From NCBI GenBank assembly GCA_010645155.1, contig CM021318.1, positions 6,285,481 through 6,349,480 on the forward strand: DNA of 64,000 nucleotides, written 5' to 3'. Position numbers and translations under genes: made by a program. Below, piece after piece: positions 1 through 11,880 of this stretch. The first letter of the stretch is position 1. Each line of letters opens with the position of its first letter. This DNA comes from Tigriopus japonicus (taxonomy: Eukaryota; Arthropoda; Copepoda; Harpacticoida; Harpacticidae). The notes under the pieces were generated by a model. That model saw only the letters and a program-made list of their open reading frames with translations. It was not told where the DNA came from and did not search any database.

Positions 1-546
1 GTTAAAGACATGGCCCAAACCACGAACCATAGAATTATTGTGGACGTTAGTGACAAGAATTTAGATTGTCAGGAGGAACATAGGTGGAGTACTTGAGTTG
101 TGTTCTCTTAAAGCTCACTTTAATATAATATATGAAGCGTATATTCCTTCACACACAAAAATCTTGTAAGTAGCAAACGAATAAATGTTGTCGGACAAAT
201 TCAGCTCGACATTCTTGAGGTCACATGGCTTAAGATGTGTCTGTCAGATCTCGGGCTTTTGTGTTTAAGAGTTTGAATTTACCAAATCAAGGGAACAGTT
301 CTTTTGTGGCTTAATTTTTTTTTTTTTGGGGGGGGGGGGGATTTTTCAATACCGCTACGAGGAATGGGATTCCCTGTAAAGAAAGTTAATCATTACTATA
401 GTTTCAATTTTTTAATTTCAGGATTTTTTTTAATTTTTTTAATTTTATTAGTTCAGGTTTTTAATAGACAAACATGTGAACAAAATTTGTTATTTCTTTA
501 CACTCTTTATGAAGTTTGTTGGAGGGCGATTCTGAGCACTTAACAC

Positions 547-577
547 GTCCCTAGCCATTTGGCCCCCAAGAATCCTT
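547..577 (+). repeat. Single arm related to the 8151-8353 inverted-repeat element
   Basis: The stretch carrying CCTAGCCATTTGGCCCCC closely matches the right arm of the inverted-repeat element at 8151-8353 (CCTAGCCATTTTGGCCCC). No matching left arm was found in the preceding 500 bases, so this looks like a solo or truncated copy. That makes the element a dispersed family with at least two members in the window. No coding capacity is visible. Confidence 0.5.
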
Positions 578-682
578 ATTTGTCTGAACATACTTATTGC
601 GTTCTACCGCTAAGGCGAGTTCTGTCATTTTATGCTCTCTTAAGTACAGTAGCTTTGACAGGGGATGTGGACGTGGGCGAAG

Positions 683-1134
683 CAGACCTGTGTCAATTAC
701 TTTTAAAATGTAATTAATTACAAAGGCATTGGTCTCAAAAGTCATTGAATACAATAACAGTTACTTTATTTTCAAATACAGTTCAGTACAATTACATTTT
801 TTTCAAAAAGTAATGGAATTACATTCAGTTGCATTTCAATTACATTATTTTTTTTTTCCAACCAAGCTAGAACTATTTTCTTTTCAAGTGCAAAATGTGT
901 AAAGAGCTTTAAAACGTGTGAACTTTGGGTAAATCAATTTGCACACCAAAATATACACGAAGAGCGGGGAAAAATCTGAGAAATGTCTAATCCCAGAACT
1001 TTTTATGCAGGTGGAAACGTAATTGTAATTTGTAATCGAAAAATGTCATTTACATTGGTTCAAATGTAATTAATTACAATTAAATTTACCTGGAAATGAA
1101 AATGCAATTACGAAACTGTAATTTCATAGGTCTA
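683..1134. mobile_element. hAT-like non-autonomous element with 8-9 bp target duplication
   Basis: The ends are imperfect terminal inverted repeats: CAGACCTGTG at 683 and, read from the other strand, TAGACCTATG at 1134. They are flanked by the direct repeat GGGCGAAG at 675-682 and 1135-1142; one more base (C) also matches on both sides. An 8-base target duplication with short imperfect ends is typical of hAT-superfamily transposons. The interior is full of ATGTAATT/AATTACAT words in both orientations and has no transposase, so the 452-base copy would have needed an autonomous partner. Superfamily assignment is inference from target-site length and end sequence. Confidence 0.7.
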
Positions 1135-1142
1135 GGGCGAAG

Positions 1143-3139
1143 CTAGCCCACTCTATCTGTCATTGTTATTCTTCGCGAGAAGACTTAATACCAAAAATTG
1201 TTATTTCGTTGCTCTTTTGAAATAACAGGTTACATTTTCTTCTTTCTTTGTGATCGCCTAAATCCGATATGCTTGATTTTTTACTACATAAATTGCAAGT
1301 TTCCGAAAATTCGACTAAAATGACAATAACTTTGTAATTCCATGAAAAACTTGCATTTTTTCTTATATAAATTTTTTTGGGACCGCAAAGGATCATCTAC
1401 GACTATTCTAAGGTTTCTAACTTCACCCAGTAAAAAGTGGCAAAAAATCTTTGGACAAAACTAGCTTTTCTGATTGATTAGATTTGTTACTTTTGTCGAT
1501 TACTTCATACTTCATGTCTAAAATATGCTCTAAAGATAACATTCAATGCCACTTAAAAGCCGTTTAGCAAATGTAAATGTTCACCTTAAATTCATTCATT
1601 TTCTAGTTTATGATTTAGAGTTTAATCATGAAGAGTCCCTCCCATGAGGCAAAGTATATATCATCAACCAATGTCATTAATATTATTGTATCTGACAATT
1701 GGTCTCGTTATCTATTTTTCTCAATTGTTTAGCGAATTAGGTCGGCACTAAATTATTCATCCGGCAGTTCGTTAAGCTCTCTTTGAATCGAAACCAAATT
1801 TGCAAAAGGTTTGATTTGCAAATTTTTGTTCCAAATACGGGATTTGCTTGGAGACGGTTTCACTCAATGAGAACTGCCTCGTGAGAGTATTAGTGAGGTT
1901 TTTCCACTTAATTGAAAGCCACCCACCAAATCCCAAAGCACGCAAATCAGAGGCTTTGAGGCTTTTTCCACATGAACTCACATGTTCCGATAATCTATGT
2001 ATGGATGACTGGCCTTTTCAAAGGTTGTTGTTAAGATGTTGATGACATAATCCTAATCTTCAAGTACTTTGTGGGTCGTTTAATCCGCAAAAGGTCCCTG
2101 GAACTTACCAAAAACCTTTTAGGGTTAACTTTTTTTTTGGAAATGAATGGCTTAGCAGGAGGTTAGAATCGACCTAAAGTTGCGACGTACTAATGATCTA
2201 CCACAACCTCAAAACAAAGGTTTGTGGGTCCATTCTCAATAATGTACTGCACTACACCTTTTAGGTTTTTGGTAACAATTCACAGTTAAAAGGATATTAA
2301 TGACAGGTTTTTACTTCAAGAAGGTGATTTATAAAGCCAGGTCTTGTTTTGAAGCAACCAAAAGCTCCTCGTTAAACACTATCTGGTATCGGAGGATCAT
2401 TTATGGAACTTGGCTTTCATCACTCTGGGAATTATCTTCATTTCAAAGCTCTTTACCAAGGGGTTCGTTCCTTCAATTATTGGATTGGAAGGCTATCATA
2501 TTTCCCCCTTTTTAGTCATTAAATCTTCCCAGGTTTGACCGCAGGATCTGAGACCACAAATTGCGACTCCGTTTCGACAACCATCAATTCGACCAAACTT
2601 CTCTTAAGAACGCTGTGGCTTTTTACGAGCAAGTGTAATCTCAAACTTAAACAAAAACTTTGGTTCGTATTTCGAGCCAAAAAGAAGAAGTTGGACCTGC
2701 AACTTAGATTTGGTGGGCCTTTTAATGGGCAATTTAAAATTCTCAAACGTTTTTGGGGTCAAGGAAAGAAATAATTCGAGCTTAAGGTTTTGTGTTTCAG
2801 TTGCATTTAAAAGTATAGGCCCCCTTTTCGAGCACAAAAAATGATTTTTTTTTGTTGTAGGCCAAGGAACGTCTGAATAATATATTTTTGCAATAACGAG
2901 CAAAACTCAGTCAGGAAGTGCAGCTATTACTCCTTTCTAACTAAAAGCTCATCACCCTAATTAAGTTGTCACATTGAGTGGAATCATTAGTCCTTTCGTC
3001 GGTGTGATATTCCTTTCCTTTTTAAAATTTCATAAGATCTCCCTTTTTCCACATCATGAATGAAACTGCGCTATTGTAAATTTCCCATGAGATTTTACTG
3101 ACGGAAATCCAAAATTCCCATTCGAGGTCTTGTACTTAC
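1143..3139. other. No gene seen; probable intron of the prohormone gene
   Basis: No recognisable coding exon, RNA gene or intact transposon was seen on either strand. It lies downstream of the second prohormone exon, whose donor at 3139 leaves the reading frame open, so it is most simply read as intron. A weak inverted repeat pairs TTACCAAAAACC near 2106 with its complement near 2265. Confidence 0.4.
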
Positions 3140-3284
3140 TGCCTGAATTGGAATTCTCTTCGGTGTCCACACAAACATCTCCGTCACAACAATGCTCATT
3201 GGCCGTGCATTTCTTTCCAATGCAAGGATCGTCCTCCTCATCGGCCTCATCTTCTAGGACCTCTTCAACTAGACTGGGAATGTC
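3140..3284 (-). CDS. Prohormone-3/ITG-like precursor, exon 2 (partial gene)
   Basis: This exon continues the open phase of the 3373-3570 exon. The acceptor is TGTCCAG before 3284, the first AG after a long AG-free stretch. The donor is GGCA/GTAAGT after 3140. It encodes an acidic linker (EEVLEDEADEEDDP) and then a cysteine-rich start, CIGKKCTANEHCCDGDVC, whose C-x4-C-x5-CC-x4-C spacing resembles small secreted disulfide-rich peptides and the cysteine region of prohormone-3/ITG-like precursors. It ends in phase 1, so at least one more exon with the remaining cysteines is required. None was recognised between 1 and 3139, so the gene probably runs off the left edge. Confidence 0.7.
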
Positions 3285-3372
3285 CTGGACAGCCAAATCC
3301 ATGGGAATAGATAATTTATGAGCGAAAAAAGGGGTTAGAATCATTCAATAACCGAGAAGACGTTTGTCTCAC

Positions 3373-3570
3373 CCTGGCTTTGTCTTGGACCCCGTACAAT
3401 TTGCTGCCATAACTGCTTCCGTAGCCGAGATTACTGAGCATCGAGGGGTTATATCGGTTAAAGAGTCCTCCCCAAGCATGAACTCCATTGCCTCCTTGCT
3501 GAAGGATCACCAAACATGAGCACAAAACTACGGCGGCAGAGCATGAAGACGCAAAAAGTGAAGACCTCAT
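3373..3570 (-). CDS. Prohormone-3/ITG-like neuropeptide precursor, exon 1 (signal peptide)
   Basis: The ATG at 3570 opens a 66-codon exon ending at a donor (AGG/GTGAGA). Residues 1-32 form a signal peptide: a short basic start, a hydrophobic AAVVLCSCLVIL core, and a likely cut after VHA. The next residues, WGGLFNRYNPSMLSNLGYG, recall the conserved N-terminal stretch of arthropod prohormone-3/ITG-like precursors; that match is from memory. The product would be secreted, probably from neuroendocrine cells, and cut at basic residues. Phase matches exon 2 exactly. A good acceptor (CTTTCAG before 3592) lies 22 bases upstream of the ATG, so at least one 5' untranslated exon exists further right. 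Confidence 0.75.
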
Positions 3571-3592
3571 TGTTCTCGGTGTCGATTCAAGA

Positions 3593-6500
3593 CTGAAAGA
3601 TCTCGCGGATGGCGATGTAGACCAAGTTCCTCCCTACTCACTTACGAAGCCTCGAGACTCTCTCTAATAGCCGAGTGCCATGAGGAGCCAGCCAAACCAT
3701 CCATGAGTTCCTGGGTGGAACGTTGCTCAGGAACACGAGAGCGGGAACAACGTGAATTAAGGAGCCTATTGATCTAGTCCTTGGCTAGGCCTAGCTAGTC
3801 TCCTTCTTAACCCACGGGAAGCCCAGAGAAGGCGGGAGGTCCTGGCAACCTTTCCTTGGCTCAACCTTTGGTTATCGCAGAGCGTGTGTGACGTAAGTCT
3901 TTGTTTGAGGCCGGGCTCAAGAAGGCACTTCTTTGGTCTGGCCTAGCCTTTAGTGGGTGTCTGAGGTAAGCGTGTTGGTCTTGAAGGATCCCATGAGCTT
4001 TCTCATGGCCCCGTTCGTTTGCTCTGCGTTTGATGGTGCCAGGTGAGGAAGAGCTCGTCGGGGTGTCAATTCTGTGGAAAAGAAAATAGAGATGGAGCGA
4101 ATATGCAAGATGAGGATGGTAGAATGATGTCTTTTGCAATTGTTTTGTTTGTGTGTTTTATTTATTGTTGTTAGGAAAAGAAACCCTTTTATCAGTTTGG
4201 TCCATTTTTTCGGTTCTTTTTAGCTTCTGAGTTTATGATGAAATAGATATTTTTTCCGATCTTTGTGTTTTCGAACTTTAAAATTCTACTTCTTGATGTT
4301 TGCTTACTCTGGCATCATGATCACGTGATTGAGATGAGGTAAGTGAAACTGGAAGGTGATTGGAAGGTGATTTAGATTTTAATCAAATACAGTTCACACG
4401 TATTTTTTTTCAAGTTAAAAGTTTCAATTCCAATTGAGTTTACAATGACAACAAATTCTGGAATCAAACACATGGCAAAGTCTTGATAATTATGATCTGA
4501 TACGTTGGTCCAAATTTGAGCTCTTTAACAAACATTTCTTTTTTTACTCATAATTGATCATGAACCAAGTCATTCTCCATTTGCTGTCATACTCTATTCC
4601 ACTTCTTTTACACTGTAATGTTGATATTTAATTAATATTAAAATATATTTAATTAACAAAAAATAAATCATTGGGACTTAGGAAGTTTGAGATTGGAACC
4701 AACCAACTCTTCCGAGTTGTGCAAAATAAACCTTTAACTAAAATGTCAAAGGTCTGATTTCTTATTTGAACGGTTTGAAAAAGCTTAGAACTTCTTTTTG
4801 AAACAAGCATTTGGTGATTTCAGGTAGAAAATGCCATAAATGAAATTGGACAACCCTACTCGTAAGGAACCTGCAGAATTGCAGATCCTGTTTTTCTCCA
4901 GGATTTACTCGGATCCATCCAAGCTCCTGCCATCCGCTCCCGCTTTTTCTTTGCCATGGAACTTCTGCGAGCGCTCTCATTCGTGTTCCTTTTCATGGCA
5001 AGATCTCTTGGAACTCATGGAACTCATGGCACCTTCTCCAACAGCAGTGTTGCCAAATGGAATTAAAAACTTGTGCTTAGATTTTTTTCATGAGTCTGAG
5101 ATTACCTTTCGGTGGGCGTGTTGTTCAAAGTTAAACCAGTGAACACCCTATTATTTATCAGCGAGAAACAAAAGGAACAGAGGAAGTGGCTTTGGTTGGC
5201 AAACCTGAATTGTGAGTGGGCCATTAGTTTCGGAAAGGGCCCATCAGAACCAAAACTTTCCGAACTACTGGACAGATCTTGAAAAGAGTTCCACTCTCTT
5301 TTCCATGTAATGTGCTCCCTCTCTCGATCTTGATCTTCATTTCATGCCACATTCTTTCCTTGGATTGGAAACATGCCAAGACAACCAACCACTTCTTCGA
5401 GTCCTCGTTTCTGACTTTAACTCAAGTCTTGAAAGGAACAGAGGCCTTTCCTCATGGCTTTTTCGACCATTAGTAATGGAATAACACATGGGACAAGAAG
5501 GCCCAACCTCTATGAGGGGAATTACTGTGTTACTAACGAGCGAACAATGGAAACAGAACGGAAGGAAATGCCTCCTCCTCCGTTTCTTACGTCAATAAGT
5601 GGGGAACAAGCACCTTCAAGTGTTTGTAAGATGGTTGGGGTCAATTGGACATCGAAGTTGCTTAAGTTTATCTAACAATGGTCTCTTGCTTCTTCCAATT
5701 TAGTCTCGGATGTGTGTAAAGTGACGCACTGTCGTTTGTTGTTTTTTCCAACTTGAATCCTTTTGGAACCATGGAGGAAAAGGTTACGTTTTTTTTTGTC
5801 AACAATGGAATGCAGCCAAATCTAGGATCATCTATCACTCTGTCAAATGTAATAGCTAAAGCAACAAACACGCACTTTGAAGGGCCTTCCAGCCAAAGAG
5901 TGGATCGGGACATGCTTCTCCAATTATTTATGGGATTCTAGTCATCCTGGAACTTCACATGGTTCTTTTCCGTCATGACACGCTTCGTTTCGTAACCCTG
6001 TTCCACAAGTAATTCCATCAAAAATGCATTTTCTCTTGTTAAAAACTGAAAAACTGTTTTAAAAAGGAGAAATTGCATGTGTGGGAAACTATTAGAATGA
6101 CATGAAACCGTTCTGACTTGCACTTGAAAATTATCTGAGAATGAATCGCTTTGTGGAATGTAATTTTTCGAGAAAATGTTTTGGATTGTTTTTTAAAACT
6201 AACATTCTCCTTCTATTTTGATCCTGTCATTCAACTTGTTTTAAATCATGATGCTATTCTCTTTAAATGGAATACTATCTTAAAGGAACGGCCATTTCAA
6301 AGTACGAGGATGTTTCTAGAACCAAAAAACAACTGTCATGAGAAAAGTTTTCCAAAACAATGCTCCTTGTCTCACGTGAATCGTATGGTGGTAAAGGATT
6401 TGTTTGGTTTGTCGATTTTGAGACTGTTCAAAATCAGGCAATTGTGCTGAACAAGATGTGTATATTTTAGAATGATTTTGATTTCTCGTCTAGTTCATTC

Positions 6501-7290
6501 TTGGGGATTATACTCCTCCACCCCGTTTCTTTCAAGTCTGAAGTCAAGTTGGCGCAACTTCAAATGAATGAATGATCGACTGACAGTGAACCAATTGTAT
6601 AAATTCGTGGCATTCAAATACCTTGCGAGCTTTTAATAAAGTTATGAATATGTGATCGAAAGGAAAAGTCAATATTGAATGAATGAAATTCTTTTTGGAG
6701 GCTGGTACAATGATAGACTTCAACGTGATTGTTGTCCATTCATACATTCATTTTCCGATTTATCTCTTATTTTTTTTGCTTTATATTCACGATAATCACT
6801 TCCCCAACATGAAAATTTATCTAGGAGATTTTTCTGCTCGATCATACGCTTTTTAGATAAAAAGTTGCAATTGAGACTTTACTTGTCTGAGTAGGCCAAG
6901 AAAATTCCAAAAGGTAAAAAGTCGGTGTTTATTTACAAAGAAACCATATGACTAAAATACTTCATACCTTTATACCTTTCCCGTTACAGGACACTTGTAA
7001 GACAGTTTCCTGGACAATATAACCAACTTTTTCTTGTTGTTCACATCAAATTTATTCACGAAAAAAACATATCTGGATCATTCCAATGGATAAATATTTC
7101 ATTTCACAATCAGGCTCAAAGGTCAATAATTGGGTTGAAAAATAATATCTGAGTGGCGGCCAAATCTTTTTTTTGGATCCTCTAGGATTCTTCTGTTATT
7201 TTGTTATTATGTATGCTAGTCAAAATCATTTCCAAAAAAAAATGGAAAAATGTTGAAGTAAGGTTGCTAAACACGTTGTACGTGGTTTCA
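3593..7290. other. No gene recognised; upstream region of the prohormone gene
   Basis: Only short chance reading frames are present, with no conserved motif, RNA gene or complete transposon. It should hold the 5' untranslated exon(s) and perhaps the promoter of the prohormone gene, because the first coding exon is preceded by a splice acceptor. I could not place the transcription start. Confidence 0.4.
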
Positions 7291-7672
7291 GACATCCCTT
7301 CGGAATATTGGCGGTCTCGCACCTTCGTCCGGCTTCCTGCCCAACTCCATCAACGACGGGAACTGACGAAGGAACTGTTCAATCTGACCCACCCCCTCTA
7401 CTGCAATAACCAAGATTTTCATCATCTACCGCTACCCAACTGTATCTGTTCTGTTTGTAAATCTCCGCTTCCTTTCTTCCATGTGCACTGAAACGTATTC
7501 TAGTCAGCTCATCTGTGATAACACTTTCTAGTCGACCATTTTAACGTTTTTACCAACTGACATGTCACCATTGATTATATATGAAAGAACCTATATCTAT
7601 ATATTTTTTACATATTTATACGCCCTGACATGACCATGAGTCGCAATAAAACTTATTATTATTATTATAAAA
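7291..7672 (+). mobile_element. 5'-truncated LINE (family A), 3' end with (TTA)n tail
   Basis: From GACATCCCTT onward this closely matches the 3' end of the minus-strand element at 9846-11880, starting abruptly inside the coding region as 5'-truncated LINE insertions do. It encodes only the C-terminal stretch (DIPSEYWRSRTFVRLPAQLH onward). The zinc-knuckle-like motif is damaged: CSVC is kept but the expected His and last Cys are lost. A 3' untranslated region follows, sharing TGACATGACC and GTCGCAATAAAA with the other copy, and it ends in a TTATTATTATTA tail. Confidence 0.8.
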
Positions 7673-8150
7673 CTTAACAATATCATGGTCAACCATTGTG
7701 CGAGTATTAAATCAACTTCTCATGAAAAATATGTTAAGTGTCCTCACGGAACAATTGTAGAAAATCCAGTAAAACCCACCCTGGAACGCCCGGCATGAAA
7801 TTTTCTCTTAGTGTTTGCGAAGGGATAAATCCAGACTTGGTATTCGTTGTGTAGAAAGCTCACAAATTGTATGTTTGAGGTACCTGACAAATAAGGTTCC
7901 ATTATGGAGAGATGATAAGTGGTGTAATTGATAACCTATCGTCTTGATAGGAACCACTTCCAAGGAAGAAGCTTTTAGAAAACAATCCACCCAACAAGCA
8001 GATAAATTAAAATGGACACGCGAATTGCCATCATGTAACAATTCATTTGATAATGTCATTTTTCTCACTGGACAATCTTGTTAGCTCAAAAGGTCACGGT
8101 GACGTTTGAATTGGTCCATAAACAATAGATGAGAACAGGCAGACGATAGT

Positions 8151-8353
8151 CAGCTGGGGATTTGGGGGCCAAATTGGCTAGGGATGGGTCAGAACTAGAT
8201 TCGGGCATTTTGTAATATAAGTTTGCTACATGAGGGAAAAGTTCTTGATTTGATTGAGTGCGAATTTGGCTCGAGAATTTCAGTTGTATTTTTGTAGGGC
8301 TAATCTCAACTCTGACGCATCCCTAGCCATTTTGGCCCCAGAATCCCCAGCTG
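8151..8353. mobile_element. 203-bp MITE-like element with ~43-bp terminal inverted repeats
   Basis: The left arm begins CAGCTGGGGATTTGGGGGCC and the right arm is its imperfect reverse complement, ending CCCCAGCTG at 8353. About 43 bases per arm match with a few mismatches; the interior is AT-rich with no coding capacity. A related single arm lies at 547-577. I could not find a convincing target-site duplication, so the superfamily is open and an old foldback repeat remains possible. Confidence 0.7.
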
Positions 8354-9114
8354 AATTCACTCGATTGCACTCATCCATTATAGCAAAAGACAAAACTGTC
8401 TCAAGAATGCCTGTTGTACGCAACTGCAGATGTTGCATAACATTTACGGTATAGCATACCAGAAGCAGAATTACTTTCGGGGAGAGACGAAGGCCAAGTT
8501 GGAGCAGAGAACGTGTATGTTTACTTTATTACATATCTTTATCTGACAATGCCCTGAAGACAAAAACAAGACGTGGCCAGCAAATGTCAATCAAGCCATA
8601 TCTGGGTAATAGACTCAACATGTTTTTGAACCTGAAAGGTTGGGGTAGGATGTCTGGAAAGGTCAAGTAAAAATAAAAGGTTCTCTGCTTTTAGAGTTCC
8701 CAACTACAAACAATATGAGACTTGACTCATGGGTCAAACTTGTAGGATTCATTCAATGGGCTCTGTGTCAATAATTGTATTGAAAAAATTGTGCATTTTC
8801 AGACCAGGTACCAAGTGAAACTTCAAGTCGTTAAGGAAATCAAGTGAGCATGCCTGGGGACTTTATTGTCAATATTGAGGGAAAAGGGCTTCTCCTTTTT
8901 GAATGTTTTTTAGTTGGTTGAAAAAGATTGGTATTACCAGAGTTTTGACAAATTTGTCAGTTTTAAAAGAACAATTAAGTGTAATGCAAAAACCAATTTT
9001 CAAGAAAATTTGGCAAATGGATTTTTTTAGGTTGGTTATATTGGTTTGGTTGTCTTTTATTACCGCTTCAAGGAATGGAATTCGCTGTAGACAAAGAAAA
9101 ATCATAGATAATAT

Positions 9115-9440
9115 TTAAGCAATTAACATTAAGCTAAATTTGATCTACCAACGAGTTACTGTTGGCAGATCTGTACAACCCTTAAATAGTGGGTTGATTT
9201 TGAAAAGCATTTAAAGAATTATCTAACCCTGCTATAAATGCTACTAGAGGATCAGCTCCTACATATTCCCGACGAAGACTTATGGGCAAAAGATTGAACA
9301 ATGAAGGAGCCCGATAAAGAAGAGAGGAGGACTTCATTGTTCGTACTAACCTCGATTTCTTGGGATTTGGAGGAGCTCTCAGAGTCAGAAATAAGTGAAA
9401 CCTCTTGTTTAAAGGCTATGAGTTTGAAAGTAAGTCAAAT
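9115..9440 (-). mobile_element. LINE (family B) 3' coding remnant, minus strand
   Basis: The reverse strand encodes RAPPNPKKSRLVRTMKSSSL, then LLYRAPSLFNLLPISLRREY, then ADPLVAFIAGLDNSLNAFQN, ending at a stop. This is the tail typical of CR1/Jockey-like reverse transcriptase ORFs (order: basic segment, RxPxLFNxLP, conserved D/F-rich helix, stop). It matches the plus-strand fragment at 15461-15861 over RAPPNP to RAPSLFNLL. Upstream frames are disrupted, so it is a dead fragment. Confidence 0.7.
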
Positions 9441-9845
9441 ATCATGTAAATATTAAAACAGTCGTGATTGAAGGGGCTTCATCCTTTGTGGGCTTGACGA
9501 AACAATCTAAAGGTGAAGTCTAAAAAGGCGTTGACTAAACATTTTGCTGTCTTCTTGTACGATATTTTGGATCACAAACTAACTCCATTTCCTTTTTAAT
9601 TGTCAAGATCTGACTCCAAAGCATGTGGTACCATCTTATGAACCACCCTGTAAAGTTTGCAATACATGTAGTACACTCTCTGGCAACACACTTAACTTTG
9701 CGATCAACCTGCATAAACGACTTATCATTGAATTGATGGCGGCATGATATCATTGAAGATAATTACTAGACTCAATTCCTTAGGAATGTGAGACGTTTTC
9801 AGGGAGCAAGAGAAACCTTTTGAATGGGATTTTCTGTAAAAAAAA

Positions 9846-11880
9846 GTCAATTCATTCATTCATTTATTCATTCTTTTATTGCGACTAAAGGTCATGTCAC
9901 GTCGTATAAAATCATTGTAGAAAATATATATGTGTTATCACATTCATGGTTAAATGACATGTCAAATGTTAAAGAAACGTTACAACAAACGAACAGTTTT
10001 GTGATATCACAGGTGAGTTGACAAGAATGCGTTTCAGTGCACATGCATGGAAGAAATGAAGAGGTGATTGACATACAGAACAAATACAGTTGGGTAAAGG
10101 GAGATGATGAAAATCTTGGTTATTGCAGTAGAGGGGTTGGGTCAGATTGAAGAGGTCCTTCGTCAGTTCCCGTCGTTGGTGGAAGTTGGCTGGAAGCCGG
10201 ACGAAGGTGCGTGACCGCCAATATTCCGAAGGGATGTCGGGCCAAGAACAATAGGGTGTTGTCAAGTCCTTGACCGGGAATGATAGCATGTGTCCAGACA
10301 TCGCCTCCGGAAAGGTCAGATTCCTAACATTGTTGGACACTAGCCTTGCCAGCCCGGTGGTGAAGGGCTCAGTTTCGCATAGGAAATGCGTCCATGCATT
10401 ATTGGCATATTGGGGCACGCAAAGGTATCGTTTGAGGAATTTGGTTAAGGTGGCATCGGCGGATTTGAGGGCGGATTGGGCGGAGTTGGGAAGCCAGAGT
10501 TGAAGACTGTAGAGGAAGATGGGGGTGATGAAGGACCGGAAGAGTTGAAGAACTATTGGCAGAGGAAGGTTCTTGATGTGAAATCAATTGCACGTGTATC
10601 TGATCCTGGCCTTGGCCTTGATTATTGCAAGGTTGAGGTGCTTGGTGAAGGAGAGTTGAGTAGTGAAGGTGAAACCGACATAGTTGAAAAACTTGACGAT
10701 TTCAATCGGACTATTGTTGATGTGGAAGGCGGTGGGTGGCAGACGACCTTTATGGAACACCATGGCCTTCGTCTTGATGGTGTTGACTTGAAGGCCGTTC
10801 TCTTGGCAATAACCGTGGAGAGCATTGATGGCATTTTGCAATTTCACGGCTGAATCAGCCAAGAGAACCAGATCGTCTGAATATTGGAGAGATTGAATGG
10901 AAATTTGGTTGATTGTGGGTCCTTGGTGAGTGAGGGCTTCAGGCAGGACGGAAACAAATAAATTGAAGAGAATTGGCGATAGTGGATCCCCCTGTGGAAG
11001 GCCGATGGATGTGAAGTAGGAGGGGGTTAGTTCCTCACCAGAACGAATGGAGGATTTGAGTCCTGCGTAAATGTTGGCTAGCAGGACACATATTGAACGC
11101 GGAATTCCCCATAGTTGGAGTTTGACGAATAACCGCGTTCAGTCCACCCTGTTGAATGCTTTAGAAAAATCCATAAAGCATCCCTAGACTCTCCTCTTAG
11201 TGCTGATGTCTACGTGCACGATTTCATAGAGGAAAGTGGTTGTCGAGGTGGTTGAGCGGCTTCTCCGGAATCCGAATCGCAACTCGGGAAGAAGTTTCCA
11301 ATCCTCGGCCAATCCCGAGAACGGACAGCTAACAGGGTGGACATCATCTTCAAGAAGGAGTTTTCCAAGGCGATGGTCCTATGATTGTCTGGAATGTCCT
11401 TGCTTGGTCCCTTTCTTATGTATGAAGATGATGGCTGACTCCAACCAGTCTGGTGGGAAAAAAGATGTTTGGAGGGCGTGGCTGAAGAGATCTTGTAGGA
11501 GTGGTTAGATTTGGGTCCGAAGAAGAGCAAGTTGGAAGGGAGAAACCCCTGATGTCGACGGGGCCTTGCTCTTCATCTTCTTGAAGGCCTCATCCATCTC
11601 AGATTCCGTGAAGGGCTGCAAAAGGGGATGATGTTCTTCCAAGCAGCCCTGGACCTCCTACACCACTGTTTCGGATGACGATGAAAACAGTTCTTGGCAG
11701 TGGAGTAGGAATTTGGTCACCGGAATTTCCGAGTTGGCGGCGGGCTTTCTTGCACGTTTGTACAAGCAACGTTTGTACAGCAACTGCAGTTGCATTGTAG
11801 TCCTTCCTGTTGTCGATGAATAACTGCGGGGCCTCAAGTTGAGCCGCACACTCCTGTACATTGACAACTTACCTCCCCTT
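9846..11880 (-). pseudogene. Degenerate non-LTR retrotransposon (LINE family A): reverse transcriptase
   Basis: Read on the minus strand, fragments of one reverse-transcriptase ORF line up in order. There is an upstream segment (about 11,650-11,880), a GDPLSPILFNLF motif near 10,990, the catalytic LQYSDDLVLLADSA motif near 10,880 (YSDD where YADD is common), the thumb segment (10,584-10,862), and a C-terminal region ending in a CSVCQSPLHFFHAC zinc knuckle (C-x2-C-x4-H-x4-C) near 10,060. Stops and frameshifts break it, for example a TGA just after the thumb at about 10,584, so it is dead. The 3' end is CGCAATAAAA followed by an (AATG)n tail at 9846-9880. The endonuclease and 5' end are missing. 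Confidence 0.85.

Noticed and set aside
10270..10853. Plus-strand frames of 77 and 125 codons
   Set aside because: Antisense to the degenerate LINE-A reverse transcriptase, whose YSDD motif fixes the coding strand as minus.
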